Shown piece by piece: positions 16,004-25,153 of a DNA stretch of 64,000 bases (positions are counted from its first letter, which is position 1; the number at the start of each line of letters is the position of its first letter). This DNA is from Streptomyces chartreusis (GTDB taxonomy: Bacteria; Actinomycetota; Actinomycetes; Streptomycetales; Streptomycetaceae), in contig NZ_CP023689.1 in NCBI RefSeq assembly GCF_008704715.1, positions 4,960,001 through 5,024,000 of the forward strand. Direction: 5' to 3'. The position numbers were made by a program, and so were the translations under genes. The notes below the pieces were generated by a model. That model had not been told where the DNA came from and did not search any database. It worked only from the letters and a program-made list of their open reading frames with translations.

Positions 16004-17281
16004 TCATTGATGTGACACAGACCGATACTCAAAGCGGGCCATAGCCACCGCAACTGCCGCGTAGATAACGGAGACTGTGACAATGAGCGGGGCCGAACGG
16101 CCGTCCGGAGGCAGTATCAGCGCGGCAACTCCGGCCGCTCCGACGAACGCGACGTTGAACAGCACGTCGTAGACCGAAAAGGTCCGGCCACGGAAGCCGT
16201 CCTCGACCGAGGACTGCACGATCGTGTCCGTCGAGATCTTCGCGCCCTGCGTCGTCAGGCCCAGCACGAATGCCGCGACCAGCATGGGAGTTGTGGCGAA
16301 GGGCAGTCCCAGCGCGGACACCAGCACGGCGGCGGCGCCTGCGCACGTGGCGATCCAGCGGCCGGGGCCGAGCCGCGCGGCGGCCCAGGGAGTCACCACC
16401 GCCGCCGCGAAGAAGCCGGCGCCGGAGACGGCCAACGCCAGCCCCAGCAGGGCGAGTCCGTCATCGGCGGTGGTGGAGAAGGCGTACCGGCACAGCATCA
16501 GCACCATGACGAGCAGAGCGCCGTAGCAGAAGCGCATCAGCGTCATCGTGAACAGCGCCCAGGCGGCTTCTCGGCGCGGCGGAGCGGCGAGGTGGCGTAC
16601 GGCTGCCGCCAGGTCGCGTGTGGTGCCGGACAGAGCCGCCGCAAGACGTGGCTGCACCAACTCACGATCGGGACCGAGCAGTTCCGGCGCCATACGCAGC
16701 GCGGCCAGCCCGGCGCACAGATACAGGGCCGCTCCCAGCAGCACCACGGCGGCATCGGAGTCCCAGACCACCAGCCGTACGACGAAGGCCAGGCCGGCTC
16801 CCGTGGCCGCGGCGAGCGTTCCGGCGGTAGGGGAAAGGGAGTTGGCGATGACGAGCCGCTCCTCGTCGACCACGCGTGGCAGCGCGGCGGACAGACCCGA
16901 CAGGACGAAGCGATTGACGGCGGTGACACACAGCGCGGAGACGTAGAACAGCCAGTCCGGGACCTCGGTGACGATCAGGGCGGCGGTCGCCGAGGCCAGC
17001 AGGGTGCGCAGCAAGCTGCCGTACAGCAGGACCTGGCGGCGGCGCCAGCGGTCCAGCAGGACGCCGGAGAACGGGCCCACCAGGGAGTACGGCAGGAGCA
17101 GCACCGCCATGGCGGAGGCGATCGCGGTGGCCGAGGTCTGTTTCTCCGGGGAGAAGACGACGTAGGTGGCGAGTGCGGTCTGGTAGACGCCGTCGGCGCC
17201 CTGTGAGAGCAGGCGTACGACGAGCAGGCGCCGGAAGTCGCGGAAGCGCAGCAGGACCCGCAGATCGCGTACGACGGACAT
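16004..17281 (-). CDS. Major facilitator superfamily transporter
   Basis: About 425 aa with roughly 12 hydrophobic helices. The MFS loop 2-3 region is visible as GPFSGVLLDRWRRRQVLLYGSLLR. Proteins of this type are usually proton-coupled drug or metabolite exporters; the substrate is unknown. ATG 17281 is preferred. An in-frame ATG at 17323 falls in the loop of the terminator hairpin behind ino1, so it is an unlikely start. It probably has its own promoter between the terminator and the gene, or depends on readthrough. Confidence 0.85.
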   Translation of the reverse strand: MSVVRDLRVLLRFRDFRRLLVVRLLSQGADGVYQTALATYVVFSPEKQTSATAIASAMAVLLLPYSLVGPFSGVLLDRWRRRQVLLYGSLLRTLLASATAALIVTEVPDWLFYVSALCVTAVNRFVLSGLSAALPRVVDEERLVIANSLSPTAGTLAAATGAGLAFVVRLVVWDSDAAVVLLGAALYLCAGLAALRMAPELLGPDRELVQPRLAAALSGTTRDLAAAVRHLAAPPRREAAWALFTMTLMRFCYGALLVMVLMLCRYAFSTTADDGLALLGLALAVSGAGFFAAAVVTPWAAARLGPGRWIATCAGAAAVLVSALGLPFATTPMLVAAFVLGLTTQGAKISTDTIVQSSVEDGFRGRTFSVYDVLFNVAFVGAAGVAALILPPDGRSAPLIVTVSVIYAAVAVAMARFEYRSVSHQ

Positions 17282-17301
17282 GAGGCACAGCCTCACATAC
17301 G

Positions 17302-17337
17302 GGAGGGTCCCCGGGCGGTACAACCCGGGGACCCTCC
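17302..17337 (-). terminator. Terminator behind ino1
   Basis: A perfect 14-bp stem (GGAGGGTCCCCGGG and complement) with an 8-nt loop, 39 bp past the ino1 stop. It separates ino1 from the downstream MFS gene. Confidence 0.85.
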
Positions 17338-17376
17338 ACAGCCCTGGCAGGAGCGTTCTGGTGCGGCTCCGTCTGC

Positions 17377-18459
17377 TTAGCGCTCGACCTCGCCCTTGAT
17401 GAACTTCTCGACGTTCTGGCGGGCCTCGTCGTCGAAGTACTGGACCGGCGGGGACTTCATGAAGTAGCTGGACGCCGACAGGATCGGGCCGCCGATGCCG
17501 CGGTCCTTGGCGATCTTCGCGGCGCGCAGCGCGTCGATGATGACGCCGGCGGAGTTCGGGGAGTCCCAGACCTCGAGCTTGTACTCCAGGTTCAGCGGGA
17601 CGTCACCGAAGGCACGGCCCTCGAGGCGGACGTAGGCCCACTTGCGGTCGTCGAGCCAGGCGACGTAGTCGGACGGGCCGATGTGGACGTTCTTCTCGCC
17701 GAGCTCCCGGTCGGGGATCTGCGAGGTGACGGCCTGCGTCTTGGAGATCTTCTTGGACTCGAGGCGGTCCCGCTCGAGCATGTTCTTGAAGTCCATGTTG
17801 CCGCCGACGTTCAGCTGCATCGTGCGGTCCAGGACGACACCGCGGTCCTCGAACAGCTTCGCCATGACGCGGTGCGTGATGGTGGCGCCGACCTGGGACT
17901 TGATGTCGTCGCCGACGATCGGGACACCGGCCTCGGTGAACTTGTCGGCCCACTCCTTCGTACCGGCGATGAAGACCGGCAGGGCGTTGACGAAGGCGAC
18001 CTTGGCGTCGATGGCGCACTGGGCGTAGAACTTCGCCGCGTCCTCGGAACCGACGGGCAGGTAGCAGACGAGGACGTCGACCTGCTTGTCCTTGAGGATC
18101 TGGACGACGTCAACCGGGGCCTCGGCGGACTCCTCGATGGTCTCGCGGTAGTACTTGCCGAGACCGTCGTGGGTGTGACCGCGCTGGACGGTCACGCCGG
18201 AACGGGGCACGTCGCAGATCTTGATCGTGTTGTTCTCGCTCGCGCCGATGGCGTCCGCGAGGTCGAGGCCGACCTTCTTCGCGTCGACATCGAACGCGGC
18301 GACGAACTCGACGTCGCTGACGTGGTAGTCGCCGAACTGCACGTGCATCAGGCCGGGGACCTTCGACGCCGGGTCGGCGTCCTTGTAGTACTCGACTCCC
18401 TGAACCAGCGACGCGGCACAGTTGCCCACGCCGACGATGGCTACGCGAACCGAACCCAT
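17377..18459 (-). CDS. ino1: L-myo-inositol-1-phosphate synthase
   Basis: 360 aa of the actinobacterial type. The NAD-binding N-terminus is VRVAIVGVGNCAASLVQGVEYYKDA. The family segments NALPVFIAGTKEWADKF, GDDIKSQVGATITHRVMAKLF and NVGGNMDFKNMLERDRLESKKISKTQAV are all present. It cyclises glucose-6-phosphate to inositol-1-phosphate, which feeds phosphatidylinositol and mycothiol synthesis. It lies 43 nt behind padR on the same strand, with the padR operator upstream of both, so it is probably controlled by that regulator. A strong terminator follows. Confidence 0.96.
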   Translation of the reverse strand: MGSVRVAIVGVGNCAASLVQGVEYYKDADPASKVPGLMHVQFGDYHVSDVEFVAAFDVDAKKVGLDLADAIGASENNTIKICDVPRSGVTVQRGHTHDGLGKYYRETIEESAEAPVDVVQILKDKQVDVLVCYLPVGSEDAAKFYAQCAIDAKVAFVNALPVFIAGTKEWADKFTEAGVPIVGDDIKSQVGATITHRVMAKLFEDRGVVLDRTMQLNVGGNMDFKNMLERDRLESKKISKTQAVTSQIPDRELGEKNVHIGPSDYVAWLDDRKWAYVRLEGRAFGDVPLNLEYKLEVWDSPNSAGVIIDALRAAKIAKDRGIGGPILSASSYFMKSPPVQYFDDEARQNVEKFIKGEVER

Positions 18460-18502
18460 TCCGGTTGCTCCCTGTGTGTACGAGTGAGTTCCTGAGTGGA
18501 TC

Positions 18503-19186
18503 TCACGTGGCGGTGTCGCCGGGCGTATCCGGCCGGAGGTCGTCCCCCGGCCGGGGCAGGCCGCCCGGCGCTCCAGTGGTGTTGTCCTGCGAGTCGGGCC
18601 CCCCGGAGGCGGAACCCCTCAGGTCCCGTCCGGCCCGCTCGCTCTCGATGAGCTCGTTCAGCCAGCGCACTTCGCGCTCCACGGACTCCATCCCGTGGCG
18701 CTGGAGCTCGAGCGTGTAGTCGTCGAGGCGTTCCCGGGTGCGCGCCAGAGAGGCGCTCATCTTTTCCAGGCGCTCTTCCAGCCGACTGCGACGGCCCTCC
18801 AGCACGCGCATGCGCACGTCCTGGGGTGTGCGTCCGAAGAAGGCAAATCGGGCAGCGAAATGCTCGTCCTCGTACGCGTCGGGTCCGGTCTGGGAGAGCA
18901 GCTCCTCGAAGTGCTCCTTACCTTCCGCCGTCAATCGATAGACGATCTTGGCGCGACGGCCCGCGAGGGGTGCGGCGAGCGCGTCTTCGGTGGTGTTCCC
19001 CGGTTCCTCGATCAACCAGCCGTTGGCGACCAGCGTCTTGAGGCAGGGATAGAGCGTTCCGTAGCTGAAGGCACGGAACACGCCCAGTGACGTATTGAGT
19101 CGTTTGCGCAGCTCATAGCCGTGCATCGGGGACTCGCGCAGCAGTCCGAGTACGGCGAACTCGAGGATCCCGGAACGTCGGCTCAC
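18503..19186 (-). CDS. PadR-family transcriptional regulator
   Basis: 227 aa. The winged-helix domain is typical PadR: ILEFAVLGLLRESPMHGYELRKRL, then FSYGTLYPCLKTLVANGWL. A long C-terminal coiled-coil follows (LEGRRSRLEERLEKMSASLARTRERLDDYTLELQRHG), then a disordered tail. PadR proteins repress their own promoter and neighbours in response to small ligands. GTG 19186 follows GAGGAGGCGA. A 23-bp palindrome overlaps the predicted transcription start, which indicates autoregulation and control of ino1 downstream. Confidence 0.92.
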   Translation of the reverse strand: MSRRSGILEFAVLGLLRESPMHGYELRKRLNTSLGVFRAFSYGTLYPCLKTLVANGWLIEEPGNTTEDALAAPLAGRRAKIVYRLTAEGKEHFEELLSQTGPDAYEDEHFAARFAFFGRTPQDVRMRVLEGRRSRLEERLEKMSASLARTRERLDDYTLELQRHGMESVEREVRWLNELIESERAGRDLRGSASGGPDSQDNTTGAPGGLPRPGDDLRPDTPGDTAT

Positions 19187-19213
19187 CCCTCGCCTCCTCG
19201 TCTTATGTCGCGC

Positions 19214-19236
19214 TGATGTATCGACTCGATACATCA
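19214..19236. promoter_or_regulatory. PadR operator (23-bp perfect palindrome)
   Basis: Arms TGATGTATCGA and TCGATACATCA surround a single C. It contains ATGT and ACAT half-sites as in PadR operators and lies 2 bp downstream of the padR -10 element, 28 bp before the start codon. Confidence 0.82.
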
Positions 19237-19238
19237 AG

Positions 19239-19267
19239 ACGATAGAACGGCCTTCCGGCTGCGACAA
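19239..19267 (-). promoter_or_regulatory. padR-ino1 promoter
   Basis: On the minus strand TTGTCG (19267-19262), a 17-nt spacer and TATCGT (19244-19239) fit a housekeeping promoter. The PadR palindrome sits where transcription would start. Confidence 0.6.
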
Positions 19268-19537
19268 GTGGGGGAACGGTGAACGGGATCACATCAACGA
19301 TTCATGTGGAGCGAGTTGCCTGATTTGGGGTGAAGTTCGGGGCTAGGTGGACTTTGACGGTGCGTAGTCTGTGCGCCATGCACAGCACCGGGAACCGAGT
19401 GACGCCTGAGGGCGTCGTCATCCTTGGTGCAGTACGGGTGAATGAGGAACCGGCCACATCCGTACTCCGGGGGGACCGGAAAACCGCCGCCGTTGCCAGG
19501 CGCCCAGGGGTGCGCCTGTCCAAGGAGTAGTCGTTCG

Positions 19538-22165
19538 ATGAGCGAGCACCGTCGCAAACCGCCGCAGCCGCAGGGAGGCGGACGTGCCGCGGCCCGACGC
19601 GGCCAGGCCGGCTCGTCCGCCGGCCGCCGAGCGGCACCGCGAGGCGCCACCGGATCTCCCTCCGACTCGTACGGGTCGGGTTCCACCGGTTCGGCGAGCG
19701 AGGAACGTGAGTACGGCGGCCGCGCCGAAGCACGACGCGCGGCCCAGAGAAGCGCCGGTGGCCGGCGCAAGGCGCCCGAACCGGGCAGAGGCGGCCGCCG
19801 CGGCGCCCCGGGCGGGCCGAGCGGGCCCGGGCGGGGCAGAGGGCGGGCGGCACCGCCGCCCAACAAGCGGTTCATCGACTATCCCCGCGCCGGCAAGGAC
19901 GGCCTCGCGCGCTGGACGCCGTCGTGGCGCCTGGTCACGGGAGCGTTCCTCGCGTTCATGGGTGGTCTGATCGCCGCCGCGGGCATCGGGTACGCCATGG
20001 TCGGGATCCCGAAGGCCCAGGACACCGCCCTGGCGCAGAACAACGTCTTCTACTGGTCCAACGGCAAGCAGATGGCGGCGACCGGCGGTCAGACGAACCG
20101 CCAGCTCGTGAGCGATGCCGAGATCCCGCGGGAGATGAAGGACGCGGTGGTCTCCGCCGAGAACGCGTCCTTCTACGACGACAAGGGCATCGACCCGGCG
20201 GGTATCGGGCGTGCTCTCCTCAACATGGCGAAGGGCGGCGAGACGCAGGGTGGTTCGACGATCACCCAGCAGTTCGTCAAGAACACCTACCTGAGCCAGG
20301 AGCAGACGGTCACCCGTAAGTTCAAGGAACTGTTCATCTCCATCAAGGTCGGCCAGAAGCTGTCCAAGGACGAGATCCTTGCCGGCTACCTGAACACCGC
20401 CTACTACGGCCGTAACGCCTACGGCATCCAGGCGGCGGCGCAGGCCTACTTCGGCGTGGACGCCACGAAGCTCACCACCACGCAGTGCGCCTTCCTGGCC
20501 TCCGTCCTGAAGGGTCCGAACTTCTACAACCCCGACGGGGGTGTGGGAGCGAACGCTTCCGCGGACCAGAACACCAAGCGGGCCAAGGACCGTTGGTCGT
20601 GGATCCTGGACCGCATGGTCGAGGTCGGACGCCTGACGCCGGCGGACCGGGCCAAGGTCGGCGAGTTCCCCACGCTGAAGAAGCAGAACTCGAACCTGTC
20701 CGGGCAGTCCGGCTATCTGATCGACATCGCCAAGGAGTACGTCGCCAAGAAGGCAGGTCTCTCTCCCGAGGACCTGGAGAAGGGCGGCTACCGGATCTAC
20801 ACGACCTTCGACAAGGAGAAGGTCAACCAGATGGCGGCGGCCGTCGAGAAGACGCGCAAGAGCTTCCTCAACACCAAGAAGCGGGAGAAGGACAAGTACG
20901 TCCAGTTCGGCGGGGCGTCGGTCGATCCCAAGTCCGGAGCGATCGTCGCGCTGTACGGCGGCGAGGGCTACGACAAGGGGCACTACTCCAACAACGCCAA
21001 CACTCTGGGTGTGCCGGTCGGCTCGACCTGGAAGCCCATCGTGCTGGCTTCCGCGATGGAGTACGGGACCTATGAGACCGACGGAGAGCCGCTCTCGCCG
21101 CTGACGAAGTACAACGGCAACGACCTTCTGGTGATCAAGGACCAGAACGGCGACCCGATCATGGGCAACAACGGCAAGCCGTTCCGGCAGAAGAACGAGG
21201 GCACCACGGCCTGGGGTGACGTGACCCTCACGAAGGCCATGGAACAGTCGATCAACAGCCCGTTCGCTCAGCTGGGTATCGACGTCGGCCTGTCCAACAC
21301 CCAGAAGATGGCGAACAAGATGGGTATCTCGTCCGCCTTCTTCGACAAGGGCAACATCAGGAACGTCTCCTTCTCGCTCGGTACCTCGACCCCCAGCGCC
21401 ATCCGCATGGCCGACGCGTACGGCTCCTTCGCCGCGTCGGGCGAGCACTACGAGCCGTACTCGGTCACCAAGGTCCTCAAGGACGGCGAGCCGCTCGAAG
21501 GCTTCGAGAAGCCGGAGAAGCAGACCGCCATGGACGAGAACGTCGCGAACAACGTGACGGACGTCCTGCAGAACGTGGTCAAGAACGGCACCGGTAAGAA
21601 GGTCGCGGACATCGGGTTCCCGGTGGCCGGCAAGACGGGTACGACCGACGAGAACAAGTCGGCGTGGTTCGTCGGCTACACCAGGGAGCTGTCCACAGCG
21701 GTCACGCTGTTCCGGACGGACCCGGGCAAGGGCAAGCTGCTCTCCATGAACGGCACCGGCGGTGTGACCTCCATCCATGGTGGTGACATTCCGGCGCAGG
21801 TCTGGAAGGACTACATGGCCGAGGCCATGAAGGGCATCGACTACGAGGAGTTCCCGCCGGCGGAGCCCCTCGGGGAGATCATCGAGGAGACGCCCACACC
21901 CACCGTGGCGCCGTCGCCCACCGAGACGGTCGAGGAAAGCCCCACGCCGACCCCGACGCCTTCGGAGACGGACACCTCGCCGACGCCTACGCCCACCGAC
22001 ACCTGTGGTGAGTTCGACTGGCAGTGCGACAACAGCAACGGTGGACAGAACGGTGGCTCGGACGGAGGGACGACCTCGTCACCGACGCCAACGGAAACAG
22101 AGACGGACAACACCGGAGGTAATGCCAACGGCAACGGAGGCATCTTCGGTGGACCGTCAGGCTGA
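19538..22165 (+). CDS. Class A penicillin-binding protein (transglycosylase/transpeptidase)
   Basis: 875 aa. A basic, disordered cytosolic N-terminus of about 125 residues is followed by one membrane helix (LVTGAFLAFMGGLIAAAGIGYAMVG). The GT51 glycosyltransferase domain has SAENASFYDDKGIDPAGIGRA, then GGSTITQQFVKN and RKFKELFISIKV. The transpeptidase domain has active-site Ser in STWK (near residue 495), SIN and KTG (near 698). The C-terminal 100 residues are Pro/Thr/Glu-rich. It polymerises and cross-links peptidoglycan. ATG 19538 has AAGGAG upstream. The 350-bp gap before it holds the padR promoter region but no other gene I could support. Confidence 0.95.
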   Translation: MSEHRRKPPQPQGGGRAAARRGQAGSSAGRRAAPRGATGSPSDSYGSGSTGSASEEREYGGRAEARRAAQRSAGGRRKAPEPGRGGRRGAPGGPSGPGRGRGRAAPPPNKRFIDYPRAGKDGLARWTPSWRLVTGAFLAFMGGLIAAAGIGYAMVGIPKAQDTALAQNNVFYWSNGKQMAATGGQTNRQLVSDAEIPREMKDAVVSAENASFYDDKGIDPAGIGRALLNMAKGGETQGGSTITQQFVKNTYLSQEQTVTRKFKELFISIKVGQKLSKDEILAGYLNTAYYGRNAYGIQAAAQAYFGVDATKLTTTQCAFLASVLKGPNFYNPDGGVGANASADQNTKRAKDRWSWILDRMVEVGRLTPADRAKVGEFPTLKKQNSNLSGQSGYLIDIAKEYVAKKAGLSPEDLEKGGYRIYTTFDKEKVNQMAAAVEKTRKSFLNTKKREKDKYVQFGGASVDPKSGAIVALYGGEGYDKGHYSNNANTLGVPVGSTWKPIVLASAMEYGTYETDGEPLSPLTKYNGNDLLVIKDQNGDPIMGNNGKPFRQKNEGTTAWGDVTLTKAMEQSINSPFAQLGIDVGLSNTQKMANKMGISSAFFDKGNIRNVSFSLGTSTPSAIRMADAYGSFAASGEHYEPYSVTKVLKDGEPLEGFEKPEKQTAMDENVANNVTDVLQNVVKNGTGKKVADIGFPVAGKTGTTDENKSAWFVGYTRELSTAVTLFRTDPGKGKLLSMNGTGGVTSIHGGDIPAQVWKDYMAEAMKGIDYEEFPPAEPLGEIIEETPTPTVAPSPTETVEESPTPTPTPSETDTSPTPTPTDTCGEFDWQCDNSNGGQNGGSDGGTTSSPTPTETETDNTGGNANGNGGIFGGPSG

Positions 22166-22187
22166 CCGAGGGCTCATCTGACGGAAG

Positions 22188-22234
22188 AAGGCCGGTGGCC
22201 GGTACCCATGAGGTGGGTGCCGGCCACCGGCCTT
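22188..22234 (+). terminator. Terminator after the PBP gene
   Basis: 21-nt arms starting AAGGCCGGTGGCC are complementary except for one G-T type pair, with loop TGAGG and a short T-rich run after it. Confidence 0.85.
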
Positions 22235-22276
22235 TGTTGCTGGTGCGGGGCCTCGCGGGCAGCAGATCGGCGGGCT

Positions 22277-22308
22277 GTTTCACGTGAAACGTCGGTTTCA
22301 CGTGAAAC
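22277..22308. other. parS sites 8 and 9 (tandem, perfect)
   Basis: Two perfect GTTTCACGTGAAAC copies at 22277-22290 and 22295-22308, separated by 4 bp (18-bp repeat period). They lie between the PBP terminator and the glycosyltransferase gene. Confidence 0.95.
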
Positions 22309-22372
22309 ACTCAACCGCCCCACCGCCTTAGCCCTCGCACTGTTCTCAGACTGGTACGGCAGGATGTGCCCC

Positions 22373-23875
22373 ATGCCCAGTGCAGAGACGACGCCCACGA
22401 GTGTGCACGAGCCCGACCCGGTGGTGCAGCCGACCAAGGAAGACGAGGTCGCCGCGAACGGGAGCGAGCTGATCGGCGGCCCCATCGGACCGCGTGCCCT
22501 CCTCGGGACGTCCTGGTGGACCCCCGTGCGGATCGTCGCGCTCGTCGCGATCGGCATGTTCGCCCTCGGGCTGGTCCAGAAGGCGCCCTGCTACAACGGC
22601 GCCTGGTTCTTCGGCGCCAGCTCGCAGTACACGCACGCCTGCTACTCGGACATCCCGCACCTTTACCAGGGACGCGGCTTCGCCGACGGGCTCGTGCCGT
22701 ACTTCGACAAGCTCCCCGGCGACATGGAGTACCTCGAGTACCCGGTGCTGACCGGAGTCTTCATGGAGGTCGCCTCCTGGCTCACCCCGGGCAGCGGCAG
22801 CATCCAGGACCAGGAGCAGTGGTACTGGATGGTCAACGCCGGGATGCTGATGGCGTGCGCGGCCGTCATCGCCGTCTGCGTGAGTCGTACGCACATCCGA
22901 CGCCCCTGGGACGGCCTGATGGTCGCCCTGGCGCCCGCCTTCGCGCTGACCGCGACCATTAACTGGGACCTGCTGGCCGTCGCTCTGACGGCCGCGGCGA
23001 TGCTGATGTGGTCCCGAGGCCGTTCCCTCGCCTTCGGGATCCTCCTGGGCCTGGCCACGGCCGCGAAGCTCTATCCCGTCTTCCTGCTGGGCCCGTTGTT
23101 CGTCCTGTGCTGGCGCGCCGGCAAGTGGCGGGACTTCGGCAAGGCGCTGGGCGGCACCGTGGTCGCCTGGCTGGTCGTGAACCTTCCGGTGATGCTGCTC
23201 GCCTGGGACGGCTGGTCGCAGTTCTACCGCTTCAGCCAGGAGCGCGGCGTCGACTTCGGATCCTTCTGGCTGATCCTGGCCCAGAACTCCGACGACCCGC
23301 TGAGCACCGAGTCCGTCAACACGCTGGCCACGCTGCTGATGCTGCTGTGCTGCGCCGGTGTCGCCGTGCTCACGCTCACCGCGCCCAGGCGCCCGCGCTT
23401 CGCCCAGCTGGCCTTCCTGATCGTCGCCGCGTTCATCCTCACCAACAAGGTCTACTCGCCGCAGTACGTCCTCTGGCTGGTGCCGCTGGCCGTCCTGGCC
23501 CGGCCGAGGTGGCGGGACATCCTCATCTGGCAGGCCTGCGAGGTCGCCTACTTCCTCGGAATCTGGCTGTACCTCGCGTACACGACGAGCGGAGACGCTC
23601 ACAAGGGCCTGCCGCCGGACGGCTATCACTGGGCCATCGGCGCACATCTGCTCGGCACGCTGTACCTGTGCGCCGTCATCGTGCGGGACATCCTCATGCC
23701 CGAGCGCGATCCGGTGCGGCGTACCGGTGAGGACGACCCCTCGGGCGGCGTCCTCGACAAGTCCGAGGACGTGTTCGTGCTCGGCGCCGCGACGCATCCT
23801 CCGCGGCATGCGGCGCACTTCGAGGGGCCTCAAGTGGAATGGGGCAACCGCGGGGCCACCGGCAGTTCGCTCTGA
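22373..23875 (+). CDS. Membrane glycosyltransferase, GT87/DUF2029-like
   Basis: About 500 aa with some ten hydrophobic helices. Features typical of polyprenol-phosphate-dependent mannosyltransferases of the GT87 (DUF2029) group are visible: the loop DMEYLEYPVLTGVFMEVASW after the first helix, then ALTATINWDLLAVALTAAAMLMWSRGRSLAFGILLGLATAAKLYPVFLLGPL and LTNKVYSPQYVLWLVPLAVL. It probably transfers a sugar from a lipid-linked donor to a cell-envelope glycan; the acceptor is unknown. ATG 22373 is chosen, with ATG 22364 close by. Upstream codons in this frame run through the tandem parS sites and are not coding. It converges on the racemase-like gene. Confidence 0.85.
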   Translation: MPSAETTPTSVHEPDPVVQPTKEDEVAANGSELIGGPIGPRALLGTSWWTPVRIVALVAIGMFALGLVQKAPCYNGAWFFGASSQYTHACYSDIPHLYQGRGFADGLVPYFDKLPGDMEYLEYPVLTGVFMEVASWLTPGSGSIQDQEQWYWMVNAGMLMACAAVIAVCVSRTHIRRPWDGLMVALAPAFALTATINWDLLAVALTAAAMLMWSRGRSLAFGILLGLATAAKLYPVFLLGPLFVLCWRAGKWRDFGKALGGTVVAWLVVNLPVMLLAWDGWSQFYRFSQERGVDFGSFWLILAQNSDDPLSTESVNTLATLLMLLCCAGVAVLTLTAPRRPRFAQLAFLIVAAFILTNKVYSPQYVLWLVPLAVLARPRWRDILIWQACEVAYFLGIWLYLAYTTSGDAHKGLPPDGYHWAIGAHLLGTLYLCAVIVRDILMPERDPVRRTGEDDPSGGVLDKSEDVFVLGAATHPPRHAAHFEGPQVEWGNRGATGSSL

Positions 23876-23934
23876 GCGAACATGGCTCGTGAGAGCCACG
23901 CCGAAGGCCCTGCGCGGAGCGGGACCGGCAGCGA

Positions 23935-23970
23935 AAAGGCCGTACACGGAGGAGTCCGTGTACGGCCTTT
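23935..23970. terminator. Bidirectional terminator
   Basis: A perfect 16-bp stem (AAAGGCCGTACACGGA and complement) with a GGAG loop, between convergent genes, A-run before and T-run after. Confidence 0.88.
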
Positions 23971-24023
23971 CGTGGTTGCGGCGTTGGCGGCCGGCGGCGG
24001 TTCAGCGGCCGAGCGACGCCGGA

Positions 24024-25055
24024 TCAGCGGTCGACGATGCGGTCGAACTGCGTGGTGGTGTGCCGCAGATGGGCGACCAGTTCGTCGCCGACCTTCGGCT
24101 CCGGGGCGTCCGACGGGACGAACAGGATCGAGACCTGCATGTGCGGCGGCTCGGCGAACCAGCGCTGCTTGCCTCCCCACACGAAGGGAGCGAGGTTCCG
24201 GTTGACCGTGGCGAGGCCGGCCCGTGCGACGCCCTTGGCGCGCGGCATGACGCCGTGGAGGGCCTTCGGGGCCTCCAGACCCACCCCGTGCGACGTACCG
24301 CCCGCCACGACCACCAGGAAGCCGTCAGAGGCCGCCTTCTGCTGCCGGTAGCCGAAGCGGTCGCCCTTGGAGACGCGCGTGACGTCCAGGACGGCGCCGC
24401 GGTACTCGGTGGCGTCGTGGTCCCCCAGCCACAGCCGGGTGCCGATGCGGGCGCGGAAGCGGGTCTGCGGGAACTGCTGCTGGAGGCGGGCGAGTTCCTC
24501 GGCCTTGAGGTGGCTGACGAACATCGTGTGGAGCGGCAGCCGGGCCGCGCGCAGCCGGTCCATCCAGCCGATGACCTCCTCGACGGCGTCGGAGCCGTCG
24601 GTGCGGTCCAGCGGCAGGTGGATGGCGAAGCCCTCCAGCCGGACGTTCTCTATGGCGGAGTGCAGCTGCGGCAGGTCGTGCTCGTTTACACCGTGCCGCT
24701 TCATCGAGGACATCACCTCGATGACGACACGGGCGCCCACCAGGCCGTACACACCGTCCACCGACGACACCGAGCGGATGACCCGGTCCGGCAGCGGGAC
24801 GGGCTCCTCGCCGCGCCGGTACGGCGTCAGCACCAGCAGGTCACCACCGAAGTAGTCCTTGATGCGCGCGGCCTCGTACGTCGTGCCGACGGCGAGTATG
24901 TCCGAGCCCAGCCGTGTGGCCTCCTCCGCCAGCCGCTCGTGCCCGAACCCGTAGCCGTTGCCCTTGCAGACCGGGACGAGGCCCGGGAACTGCTCCTGCA
25001 CATGCTTGTGGTGCGCCCGCCAGCGCGCGGTGTCGACGTAGAGCGTGAGCGCCAT
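24024..25055 (-). CDS. Alanine-racemase-like PLP protein (N-terminal barrel)
   Basis: 343 aa. The N-terminus FPGLVPVCKGNGYGFGHERLAEEA matches the PLP-lysine segment of fold-type III racemases (lysine in the KGNGYGFG motif). The rest continues as a TIM-barrel-like protein (VIEVMSSMKRHGVNEHDL and IRLGDHDATEYRG-like loops). It may be an amino-acid racemase or a PLP-dependent homologue. The usual alanine racemase C-terminal domain appears short or divergent, and the true alr is generally elsewhere in Streptomyces. It lies 98 nt downstream of the FemX-like gene on the same strand, so a role in peptidoglycan precursor chemistry is likely. Confidence 0.75.
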   Translation of the reverse strand: MALTLYVDTARWRAHHKHVQEQFPGLVPVCKGNGYGFGHERLAEEATRLGSDILAVGTTYEAARIKDYFGGDLLVLTPYRRGEEPVPLPDRVIRSVSSVDGVYGLVGARVVIEVMSSMKRHGVNEHDLPQLHSAIENVRLEGFAIHLPLDRTDGSDAVEEVIGWMDRLRAARLPLHTMFVSHLKAEELARLQQQFPQTRFRARIGTRLWLGDHDATEYRGAVLDVTRVSKGDRFGYRQQKAASDGFLVVVAGGTSHGVGLEAPKALHGVMPRAKGVARAGLATVNRNLAPFVWGGKQRWFAEPPHMQVSILFVPSDAPEPKVGDELVAHLRHTTTQFDRIVDR

Positions 25056-25153
25056 GGCCGGACCTGGAACCTTTCTGGTGGCTGCGGTGTATCAGAGATA
25101 TGGAAGCTATCGACGGTGCAGCTGTTGACGGTATCGAAGCAGAGAACGCAAGG

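Noticed and set aside
17282..17323. ATG 17323 as the MFS start
   Set aside because: It falls in the loop of a strong terminator hairpin behind ino1; ATG 17281 is after it and fits the family.
19330..19530. 66-codon plus-strand frame before the PBP gene
   Set aside because: No ribosome binding site and no family resemblance; the region is better explained as promoter/leader DNA.
19418..21778. 786-codon open frame on the minus strand opposite the PBP gene
   Set aside because: GC-rich antisense shadow: no ribosome binding site, no recognisable domain, and the plus strand encodes a clear class A PBP with all motifs.
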